Both the position numbers and the translations under genes were made by a program. DNA of 36,225 nucleotides, from assembly GCA_937958685.1 (NCBI GenBank), contig CALGNF010000177.1, positions 1 through 36,225 on the forward strand, written 5' to 3'. Below, one piece after another: positions 13,909 through 20,909 of this stretch (the stretch's first letter is position 1; each line of letters starts with the position of its first letter). This stretch comes from an uncultured Caryophanales bacterium. Its GTDB lineage: Bacteria > Bacillota_I > Bacilli_A > Izemoplasmatales > Hujiaoplasmataceae. Under the pieces are notes generated by a model. That model was not told where the DNA came from, made no database searches, and saw nothing but the letters and a program-made list of their open reading frames with translations.

Positions 13909-14625
13909 GTGATAGACCCTCTGGAAATCATCGTCATCGTCGTTATCTTGTTTTCTCTTGGCGGCGCCGGCTACGCCATCGCTTATATGCTCGGCAGACG
14001 CCGCAAGATGCGCAGCCTTCCCGTCAAGACGGAACCGGCCGTTCTGATCGGCATCGATTGCGAAGACAGGCAGGTAAATGAAAATTTCACATCGGAAACC
14101 GTCGTGGCCGGCTCCCATGGGAGAGTGAGCGACTATCGCGCGCGATTCCGACTGAAGGATAATCGCCGGATAACCTTTAAAGTCAAACGCAAATATGCTT
14201 TGACTTTTCATGATGGCGATGCCGGTCATCTGACATATCAGGGCGAACGGTTCATCGGTTTTTCCGTTACCGGCAAGACCAACCCCGCAACGGAAACCTA
14301 TTTTCCCGGACGCAGGCGCATCCCGCCGACGGTGCTTGTTTACGGCGAAGCTCGGCAGATAGGCCTCTCGGTCCTCTCTGACAAACCGGTCAGGTGCGAC
14401 AAAACCGATCTTGAACGCCTGGCCAAAGATTTGCTAAGTGACGACACCGATTGGTTTTTGGTCCTCACCGACAAAGGTGGCAGGCGTCTGCAAATCGAAA
14501 GAGACGGCCCCAAGGACATCATCTGCACCTACGCAAGCGGCAACGATGAGACGATCGATAAATGTGGTTTGGCCACACTTGCCGAACGACTGAATGCATT
14601 TCTCAATTTTTCGGATAATCGATAG
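13909..14625 (+). CDS. DUF2500-like membrane protein
   Basis: This 238-residue protein has one N-terminal membrane helix (about 7-27) and a cytoplasmic or surface domain. Residues about 70-115 match the DUF2500 pattern: YRARFRLKDNRRITFKVKRKYALTFHDGDAGHLTYQGERFIGF, a strand-rich segment with the family's GDxGxLxYQGxRFxxF ending. DUF2500 itself is about 110 residues and of unknown function. The remaining 110 or so residues add a second alpha/beta portion (LSVLSDKPVRCDKTDLERL, DTDWFLVLTDKGGRRLQIE) that I do not recognise. The start is a GTG with AGGAG nine bases upstream. It probably shares a transcript with the lipoprotein gene 51 bp downstream. Confidence 0.6.
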   Translation: MIDPLEIIVIVVILFSLGGAGYAIAYMLGRRRKMRSLPVKTEPAVLIGIDCEDRQVNENFTSETVVAGSHGRVSDYRARFRLKDNRRITFKVKRKYALTFHDGDAGHLTYQGERFIGFSVTGKTNPATETYFPGRRRIPPTVLVYGEARQIGLSVLSDKPVRCDKTDLERLAKDLLSDDTDWFLVLTDKGGRRLQIERDGPKDIICTYASGNDETIDKCGLATLAERLNAFLNFSDNR

Positions 14626-14676
14626 GACCTATCATCATCAAAATAGATCAGATCAATACTTGAAAGGAGCAAGACC

Positions 14677-16773
14677 ATGAGAAGACTGTTTTTCCTGAGT
14701 TTGGCATCACTCTTTCTGTTTGCCCTAAACATGTGTGGTTCGAGGACAGAAGAGACGACAACCGTCATCCCTGTGACCACGACGACCGCCGAGGTGACAA
14801 CCACCACCCAACCACCGGCAACGACCACGACCGCCACGCAGACCCAACCGCCGACCACCACCCAGCAGATGGCAACGACAACTTCTGTCACCACGGCGGT
14901 TTCGACAAGCGCATCGATTATGACTACCACCCAAACGACCGCTGGCACGACCTCGCAAACGACCACGCCGCCGACGACCACCATCATCACAACCCTGACT
15001 GAGGCGACAACCACAACGCCAACATCGGCAACGACCGTGACGACCGTCACCGTGGTCACAACCACAACGACGACGGAAACGACGACAGAACCGGTCACCA
15101 CCATCCCTACAACCACGGTGACCACCATCCCGGAAACGACGATTCCCGAGACAACCACAACCACCGAGGCTGAGTTCACACCGATCGCCACGGTTCTTGC
15201 CACGCAACCCACTGGCGAAGTAAAAGTTAGAGGGATTGTCTACTATGCAATTCCCGCCATTACGGGAAGAGCGTCTTACTACATTTATGACGGAACAGGT
15301 CATATCCTTGTGATCGATGACAATGCAGTAGAGATCGGAGACGGCGTTGAATTGACGGCATCTTTTGACAAAAGCGAGCCATCGCCACAACTTATCAACG
15401 TCACGAGTATCACGGAAAATGCGGATATGACGGTTATGCCGGAGTATGTGGTCACCGAGATGTCTGACATCGCCTCACATCCCAAGACAGACTTCGCTTT
15501 TTACGGCAGCCCGTTGACGATCACCGGTGTCGTTGCCCCAATGGGACCCCCAGGTCAATTTATGCTCGAGAGTGTTCCAAACAAAGTTATTCTAAACGGC
15601 AAAGCCTTCACTTCAGGCAATCCCTTCCTTGGTTTGAATGGTCAGACGGTTACCATCAACGCTGTAGTGCACTTCTATGACGATATGATGTCCGCCTGGC
15701 ATGTCCTCTATGATCCGGCATACCCCATCGAAGGATCAGGGGATCCCTACGTCGACTATCCGTTTGTTCCGGGAGTGGGGGGAGCACTGATGTTACCGAC
15801 CCCATCTGAACCAGAAGCAGGCAAATTCGGCGGCTTTATGATCACCGATGTCAACATGGAAAAAGACAGCATGTTTGGCACAATACATACAGTTGCCGAC
15901 ATGTGGTTTCCCCCGGCCAGCGATTTTGGTGGCACGTCCTACACGCTGCAATATTACGATACGGGCGACCAAATCTGGAAAAACTGGCAACATTATGACG
16001 AAGATCTGACGACCACCGGTGATAACTTCAGTCTGCGGATGTATGAGTCGCGGACACTGAGATTGAAAATGAACGGCGGCCCGATGGACGGCTATACCTC
16101 CAACGAGCAAGCTTACAGCCTGCCAACTGTTTATTGCGATTTCACGGGGTGGTCTGTGTCCTACGGAGTCAATGAACAGGGAATCATGTTGCCATTTGTC
16201 GGTTTCACGATTGAAGCCTCGTTCACTGCCATCAATTTCGCCGGTGAGGAGAACGTTGATGTCTCGGACACTTTGATCTACAAATGGTATCGCGTCGATC
16301 CTGTGACATACGCGATGACCCTGATCGCGGGCGCCACCGGACAGACGGCATATAATACCACACCTGCCGATATCGGCTACTACATCGCCGTCAAAGCCGA
16401 AGGCGACGGCGTCGACTCCAGCGGGTTTTCGCTGTTCTTGCTTGAGACAATCGTCATCATGGGCAATCTCGGCCATATCACGGACGCCACCGCCAACGGC
16501 TTCACAGTTAACCTTTTCTATCTTGTCGATGGCCTCGAAACCTTCAACTTCACTGTCTATGATCAAGACTGGGAATTCGTTCAGGTCATGGAGGTCGTCC
16601 AGGGAGACAACGCCGCCATCTATCATGTCACATTGAACGGTGCGTCCATCACGACTGAATATACCATCAATTACACCACTGACTCCTGGGCTATGCAATT
16701 CGACATGGGCATTGGTGGAGAGATGCACCATTATATGGAGTTTTACACCGTCCAGCTAGTCCTGCCCGAATAA
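14677..16773 (+). CDS. Thr-rich surface lipoprotein with OB-fold-like domain
   Basis: This is a 698-residue exported protein. The signal peptide MRRLFFLSLASLFLFALNMC ends at Cys20; the lipobox (LNMC) is atypical but position and context favour lipidation. Residues about 25-165 are a Thr-dominated linker with Pro, Ala and Val, probably an extended stalk. Residues about 170-345 look like an OB-fold of the kind found in surface lipoproteins (VKVRGIVYYAI, YYIYDGTGHILVI, GDGVELTASF, then a second similar unit TITGVVAPMGPPGQFML). The C-terminal half contains Ig-like strands (ITFxGxxNVDVSDTLIYKWYRVD type, about 500-580) and a final beta domain. It may display a binding domain beyond the cell wall. 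The ATG follows AAAGGAG spaced seven bases. No enzyme motif is visible. Confidence 0.65.
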   Translation: MRRLFFLSLASLFLFALNMCGSRTEETTTVIPVTTTTAEVTTTTQPPATTTTATQTQPPTTTQQMATTTSVTTAVSTSASIMTTTQTTAGTTSQTTTPPTTTIITTLTEATTTTPTSATTVTTVTVVTTTTTTETTTEPVTTIPTTTVTTIPETTIPETTTTTEAEFTPIATVLATQPTGEVKVRGIVYYAIPAITGRASYYIYDGTGHILVIDDNAVEIGDGVELTASFDKSEPSPQLINVTSITENADMTVMPEYVVTEMSDIASHPKTDFAFYGSPLTITGVVAPMGPPGQFMLESVPNKVILNGKAFTSGNPFLGLNGQTVTINAVVHFYDDMMSAWHVLYDPAYPIEGSGDPYVDYPFVPGVGGALMLPTPSEPEAGKFGGFMITDVNMEKDSMFGTIHTVADMWFPPASDFGGTSYTLQYYDTGDQIWKNWQHYDEDLTTTGDNFSLRMYESRTLRLKMNGGPMDGYTSNEQAYSLPTVYCDFTGWSVSYGVNEQGIMLPFVGFTIEASFTAINFAGEENVDVSDTLIYKWYRVDPVTYAMTLIAGATGQTAYNTTPADIGYYIAVKAEGDGVDSSGFSLFLLETIVIMGNLGHITDATANGFTVNLFYLVDGLETFNFTVYDQDWEFVQVMEVVQGDNAAIYHVTLNGASITTEYTINYTTDSWAMQFDMGIGGEMHHYMEFYTVQLVLPE
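14755..15170 (+). repeat. Degenerate Thr-codon repeat (stalk of lipoprotein 1)
   Basis: About 140 codons are dominated by ACN (Thr), mostly ACC/ACG/ACA in runs such as ACGACCACC and ACAACCAC. It encodes an extended Thr-rich linker. A second tract of the same kind lies in the next gene at about 16985-17205. Such tracts change length easily by slippage or recombination. Confidence 0.8.
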
Positions 16774-16785
16774 TCACCATCTCAA

Positions 16786-16812
16786 AGAAGCGACCAAGTC
16801 GCTTCTTTTTTT
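16786..16812 (+). terminator. Intrinsic terminator after lipoprotein 1
   Basis: AGAAGCGAC (16786-16794) pairs with GTCGCTTCT (16798-16806), followed by seven T residues to 16812. Confidence 0.9.
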
Positions 16813-16841
16813 GAATAATCCCGGCAAATTCACCGCGGTGA

Positions 16842-16870
16842 TTGAATGGTGCCGCTCGCGATGCTATAAT
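16842..16870 (+). promoter_or_regulatory. Promoter of the LRR lipoprotein gene
   Basis: TTGAAT at 16842-16847, 17 bases, TATAAT at 16865-16870 with an extended -10 TG (16862-16863). It lies 49 bases before the GTG start at 16919. Confidence 0.8.
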
Positions 16871-16918
16871 GGCGATGTCTGCACCTGAAAAGATTGTCAT
16901 ACTATTCGGAGGTTTTTT

Positions 16919-18349
16919 GTGAATCGACCAAAAATCGCTGTTTTGGCCTGCTTTTTTATACTAACTTGTGGCGCTTGTTCGGAAGCGACGACATTGGCGT
17001 CAACCACAACTTCAGAAACGACACAGACAACCAGCGTTGTCACAACCACAGCCGTTTCACCAACGACAACTGCTCAAACGACCCTCCCTGTAACTACGAC
17101 AACCGTGACGACGGCCACGACGACCGTCGCACCGTCGACGACGTTCACCACCGCGAACACCACCGAAGCGCCTGTGACGACCACCGAACAACCACCGACG
17201 CTTGCCGAAGTGACGATCAGTTTCGATGCCCAGGGCGGATCGCTGGTTTCACATATTGTCGGTGTAACCGGTGAAGCGGTCGAAGCACCGCTCGCCCCGG
17301 TCAGGGAAGGATATGAGTTTGCCGGCTGGTATTTATCGGTTGAGGCAACTGAAGCATATGCCTTCACGGTCATGCCGGAGACTAATCTCACGCTATATGC
17401 CGACTGGGCGACTGCGGGACTTACCTATGTCCTCCTTGATGACGAGGAGTCTTACGAAGTCAGCGGCGAGGAACTTGTCGATCTGGAATTGACTTCGATC
17501 ACCCTGCCGAAACGAAACGACAATAAGCCAGTAACCAAGATTGCCGCCGCCGGATTCGCCGATTTCGCCTATCTTCAGGAAATCGTCATTCCGGATACAA
17601 TCGAAATCATCGGCGACAATGCATTTTATGGATGCAACGACATCCAAAACATCCAGTTGCCTGCAAGATTGAGGGAACTCGGTTCGAGGCCGTTCATGAT
17701 GTGCGCGAGCCTGACTTCGATTTCTATCAGCGAAACCAATCAGTATTTCACCGTTCATGAGGGCGTGCTCTTCAACAAGGACATGACGACATTGATCCGT
17801 TATCCTTCAGGTTTGACAGCGCAAGCGTACACCATTGGACCAACGGTCACCGCCATTGGCGCCCATGCGTTCACAAACTGTTACTTTCTGGAAAACGTGG
17901 AAATCGGTCCGAACGTGACAGCCATCGGCGAATGGACTTTCTACCGTTCTCCCAATCTCGACAACATAGTGATTCCCGACAACGTCACCGACATCGGCAT
18001 CTACGCTTTCAGCGATTGTTATGGCTTGCGGACGGTTGCGATCGGATCCGGCCTGTCCACGATCAGCGCCAACATGTTTTACTGGTGCAACAACCTGCAG
18101 AGCATCACGATTCCCGCCAATATCAGCCTGATCGGCTACATGGCCTTCTACGAATGCCATTCGCTCACGAGCGTCTACATCAACCGATCGATCGGCGCCG
18201 GCGAGATCTTTGGCGGAACGTTCATGTTCTCCAATACCCACTCGACGCTGACGATTTACATGCCTGACAGTGAGACTGTGAATCATTACAAGACTGTCGC
18301 TACCGGAGCGTGGATCAGCTATCGGAGCAGAATCCAAATCCAACCATAG
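16919..18349 (+). CDS. Surface lipoprotein with InlB-type repeat and BspA-type LRRs
   Basis: This is a 476-residue exported protein. A signal peptide ends at a Cys in LTCGACS (Cys20), a plausible lipobox. Residues about 22-95 form a Thr-rich stalk like that of the preceding lipoprotein. Residues about 98-165 are a Listeria-Bacteroides (InlB B-type, Flg_new) repeat: TISFDAQGGSLV, EGYEFAGWYLS, LYADW. Residues about 165-470 are leucine-rich repeats of the BspA/LRR_5 type, with recurring AFxxCxxLxxVxIGxxVTxIGxxAF units, for example FTNCYFLENVEIGPNVTAIG and FSDCYGLRTVAIGSGLSTI. Such proteins act in adhesion or binding of host or matrix components; the partner here is unknown. The GTG start is supported by CGGAGG spaced six bases. 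Confidence 0.85.
   Translation: MNRPKIAVLACFFILTCGACSEATTLASTTTSETTQTTSVVTTTAVSPTTTAQTTLPVTTTTVTTATTTVAPSTTFTTANTTEAPVTTTEQPPTLAEVTISFDAQGGSLVSHIVGVTGEAVEAPLAPVREGYEFAGWYLSVEATEAYAFTVMPETNLTLYADWATAGLTYVLLDDEESYEVSGEELVDLELTSITLPKRNDNKPVTKIAAAGFADFAYLQEIVIPDTIEIIGDNAFYGCNDIQNIQLPARLRELGSRPFMMCASLTSISISETNQYFTVHEGVLFNKDMTTLIRYPSGLTAQAYTIGPTVTAIGAHAFTNCYFLENVEIGPNVTAIGEWTFYRSPNLDNIVIPDNVTDIGIYAFSDCYGLRTVAIGSGLSTISANMFYWCNNLQSITIPANISLIGYMAFYECHSLTSVYINRSIGAGEIFGGTFMFSNTHSTLTIYMPDSETVNHYKTVATGAWISYRSRIQIQP
16985..17205 (+). repeat. Degenerate Thr-codon repeat (stalk of lipoprotein 2)
   Basis: About 70 codons rich in ACN, encoding the Thr-rich linker between the lipid anchor and the InlB-type repeat. 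It resembles the tract in the upstream lipoprotein and may be a recombination partner for it. Confidence 0.75.
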
Positions 18350-18379
18350 TCTTCAAACGAACATAGAGGTGATGAATCA

Positions 18380-19204
18380 GTGGCAAACGACAACAACCAG
18401 AAACTTATCGCCGCAGCCAGAGAATTCCTGAAATTCGATTTCAAATCGGCAGTCAGGCCATCGGACCAAATGCGAAAACTGCCGCAACCGCCGCTAGCAA
18501 AGCCAGCGGTGTCCGAAACAAGAATCGCCTTGCCGAAAGATCATCGCAATCTTGAGCTCAACAACGACATCCTCAGCCTGATTTTCCACCGCGAGAGCCA
18601 TCGCGTCTATACGCAAGGGGTGATGAGCCTCGGCCAACTTGCCTTTTTACTCTGGGCCACCCAAGGTGTCAAGGCAATCCGCGGTCAAAGGTATGCGACA
18701 TTGCGCACGGTGCCGTCAGGTGGAGCCAGACACCCGTTTGAAACCTATCTGTATGTCAATGATGTCGAAGGCTTGACACCCGGCAGATATCACTATTTGC
18801 CGCTGACGCATGAGCTGGAATTTCTGGGAACGCTGGATAACGCAAAGCCAAAGATCAGCAGTTCGCTCTTGGGACAGGATTGGGCCACGAACGCAAATGT
18901 CCTCTTCTATTGGTCGGTTATTCCCTACCGGGGCGAATGGCGCTACACCAATTGCGCCCATCGGATCATGCTTGTCGACATCGGCCACGTCTGCCAAAAT
19001 CTGTATATCGCCTGCGAGGCGCTTGGTTTGGGAACATGCGCGATCGGCGCTTTTTCCCGCGATGAATGCGATCGCCTGTTCGCACTCGACGGCGAAGAGG
19101 AATTCACACTCCTCGCCGCTCCCGTCGGGACGATCTCACCGCTAGACAAAGACAAGGAACAGGATTTCTACGCCTTTCTCAAAGAGGAAGCGGGCAACAA
19201 ATAA
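18380..19204 (+). CDS. SagB/ThcOx family nitroreductase-like protein
   Basis: This 274-residue FMN-dependent oxidoreductase is of the nitroreductase superfamily, SagB/ThcOx branch. In thiazole/oxazole-modified peptide systems SagB homologues oxidise azolines; many members occur alone and have unknown substrates. Visible features: HRESHRVYTQGVMSLGQLAFLLWATQG, then LRTVPSGGARHPFETYLYV (the FMN-contacting SGGARHPxE block, typical of the branch), GRYHYLPLTHELEFLG, and GHVCQNLYIACEALGLGTCAIGAF near the C-terminus. No YcaO, SagC or precursor peptide gene lies in the window, so a peptide-modifying role is not supported. The start is GTG 18380 behind GAGGTGATG; an ATG at 18372 is out of frame. It lies 30 bp after the LRR lipoprotein, probably in one transcript. 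Confidence 0.85.
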   Translation: MANDNNQKLIAAAREFLKFDFKSAVRPSDQMRKLPQPPLAKPAVSETRIALPKDHRNLELNNDILSLIFHRESHRVYTQGVMSLGQLAFLLWATQGVKAIRGQRYATLRTVPSGGARHPFETYLYVNDVEGLTPGRYHYLPLTHELEFLGTLDNAKPKISSSLLGQDWATNANVLFYWSVIPYRGEWRYTNCAHRIMLVDIGHVCQNLYIACEALGLGTCAIGAFSRDECDRLFALDGEEEFTLLAAPVGTISPLDKDKEQDFYAFLKEEAGNK

Positions 19205-19248
19205 CCGATGAGCCCTCAATGACAAAAACCGTGCCGAGGGCAACCTGT

Positions 19249-19298
19249 CGCTTTTCGCCTGCAAAGCGTTTTTTGGCGTTAGAATCAGTCGAAAAGCG
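19249..19298. repeat. Inverted repeat upstream of the hut promoter
   Basis: CGCTTTTCG (19249-19257) and CGAAAAGCG (19290-19298) form a perfect nine-base inverted repeat with 32 bases between. GCCTAC (19310-19315) and GTAGGC (19354-19359) form a second one reaching the hutH -10 region. They could be regulator sites for histidine control or part of a terminator for the upstream gene; the sequence does not decide. Confidence 0.4.
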
Positions 19299-19343
19299 CC
19301 CAGACATACGCCTACTTACCCAGGCTGATAAGGCCTAAAACCC

Positions 19344-19372
19344 TTTATTTTTGGTAGGCAATAAGATATAAT
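19344..19372 (+). promoter_or_regulatory. Promoter of the histidine utilisation operon
   Basis: TATAAT at 19367-19372, 24 bases before the hutH start codon. The matching -35 position (19344-19349, TTATTT) is weak, suggesting an activator or an otherwise regulated promoter. Confidence 0.55.
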
Positions 19373-19395
19373 GATAAAGAAGGCCAGGTGATAGC

Positions 19396-20907
19396 GTGTA
19401 CGCCATCAAGGGAAAAGAACTCAGGTTGGATCAATTCGTCAAGATCGCCAGATACAAGGAAGAAGTCTGCATTGCCAAGGAAAATGTCGAACTGATCAGA
19501 CAGGCATCGGACTTCGTGCAGGGTATTGTCGCCAGCGAACGTCCGGTTTATGGCATCAACACCGGCTTTGGCAAACTGGCGAATGTGGCAATCAAGAAAG
19601 CGGAAGTCAAGAAACTGCAGAAAAACCTGCTTATGAGCCACGCTTGCGGCGTGGGCGACCCTTTTTCAACGGAAGTCGTCAGAGGCATGATGCTGTTGAG
19701 GATCAATGCGCTTGCCAAAGGCTACAGCGGCATCAGGCTCGGCACTTTGGAGAAGATGGTCGAGTTTCTCAACAAGGATGTCACGCCCATCGTCTATTCC
19801 CAGGGAAGTTTAGGTGCGAGCGGTGATTTGGCGCCGCTTGCCCATATGTCGCTACCGCTGATCGGTTTGGGAGAGGTCGAATATCTGGGCAAGAGGCTGC
19901 CGGCAATTGAAGGTTTGCGACAGGCGGGAATCGCACCGCTGCCCGACCTTGAGGCCAAGGAAGGCTTGTCGCTGATCAACGGCACCCAGGCCATGACCGC
20001 CGTCGGCGCGTTTGTCATCTATGATGCCCTCAATTTGGAAAAGACGGCGACGCTCGCCCTTGCGCTTACGATGGAAGCCTTGGAAGGCATCATCGACGCC
20101 TTTGATCCCAAAATCCATGCCTTGAGGGAACATGCCGGTCAGCAATTGATCGCCAAACGCATCACCACGCTTCTTTCAAACAGCCGATTGATCACCAAAG
20201 ATGGCCAAAAACGTGTTCAGGACGCTTATTCGCTCCGTTGCGCCCCCCAAGTGCACGGCGCCTGTCTGGATGCCTTGTCGCATGTGTGCTCCGTAGTGGA
20301 ACGGGAAATGAATGCCGTGACGGACAACCCCGTCATCTTTGCGGACACCGGCGAGGTCATTTCCGCCGGCAATTTTCATGGCGAACCGCTGGCGCTCGCC
20401 TTCGATTATCTCGCGATCGCCATGAGCGAACTCGCCAACATCAGCGAACGACGGATCGAACGGTTGGTCAACGCCCAACTTTCCGAAGGCCTGCCGCCGT
20501 TTCTTGTGAAGACTCCGGGAATCAATTCCGGCTTCATGATCGTGCAATACAGCGCCGCGGCGCTTGTCAGTGAAAACAAGGTGCTTGCCCATCCCGCAAG
20601 CGTCGATTCGATTCCGTCTTCGGCAAATCAGGAAGACCATGTCTCGATGGGGACGATCGCCGCCAGAAAAGCAAGGCAAGTCCTGGATAACGCCACCAAT
20701 GTCATCGCCATGGAATTGATGACCGCGGCACAGGCCGTGGCATTCCGTGGTGTCGATAAGCTCGCAGACAGCACGCGCAAGGCACATGAACTGATCCGCG
20801 CCGAGATTCCCTTCATCGAGGAAGATGTCACGATGTATCCCTTGATCCATAAACTGGCCGCAAGCGTCCATGCGGGCGCCTACGCGGGCCTGATCAAGGG
20901 GGAATGA
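19396..20907 (+). CDS. hutH: Histidine ammonia-lyase
   Basis: This 503-residue cytoplasmic enzyme catalyses the first step of histidine degradation, converting L-histidine to urocanate and ammonia. The Ala-Ser-Gly triad that cyclises into the MIO cofactor is at residues 141-143 in GSLGASGDLAPLAHMSLPL, the family signature. YGINTGFGKLAN near residue 55 contains the conserved active-site tyrosine and NTGFG motif. Other hallmarks are QDxYSLRCAPQVHGACLD and SSANQEDHVSMGTIAARKA. Length is typical (about 500). It begins with GTG behind AGGTGA and opens a five-gene pathway operon; the last codons overlap the hutU start region. Confidence 0.97.
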   Translation: MYAIKGKELRLDQFVKIARYKEEVCIAKENVELIRQASDFVQGIVASERPVYGINTGFGKLANVAIKKAEVKKLQKNLLMSHACGVGDPFSTEVVRGMMLLRINALAKGYSGIRLGTLEKMVEFLNKDVTPIVYSQGSLGASGDLAPLAHMSLPLIGLGEVEYLGKRLPAIEGLRQAGIAPLPDLEAKEGLSLINGTQAMTAVGAFVIYDALNLEKTATLALALTMEALEGIIDAFDPKIHALREHAGQQLIAKRITTLLSNSRLITKDGQKRVQDAYSLRCAPQVHGACLDALSHVCSVVEREMNAVTDNPVIFADTGEVISAGNFHGEPLALAFDYLAIAMSELANISERRIERLVNAQLSEGLPPFLVKTPGINSGFMIVQYSAAALVSENKVLAHPASVDSIPSSANQEDHVSMGTIAARKARQVLDNATNVIAMELMTAAQAVAFRGVDKLADSTRKAHELIRAEIPFIEEDVTMYPLIHKLAASVHAGAYAGLIKGE

Positions 20908-20909
20908 AC

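Noticed and set aside
14755..17205. CRISPR array or tandem satellite in the ACN-rich tracts
   Set aside because: The repeats are irregular Thr codons within open frames and there are no spacers of constant length; no other CRISPR-like array was seen.
18380..19204. Thiazole/oxazole-modified peptide cluster
   Set aside because: No YcaO cyclodehydratase, partner protein or precursor peptide nearby.
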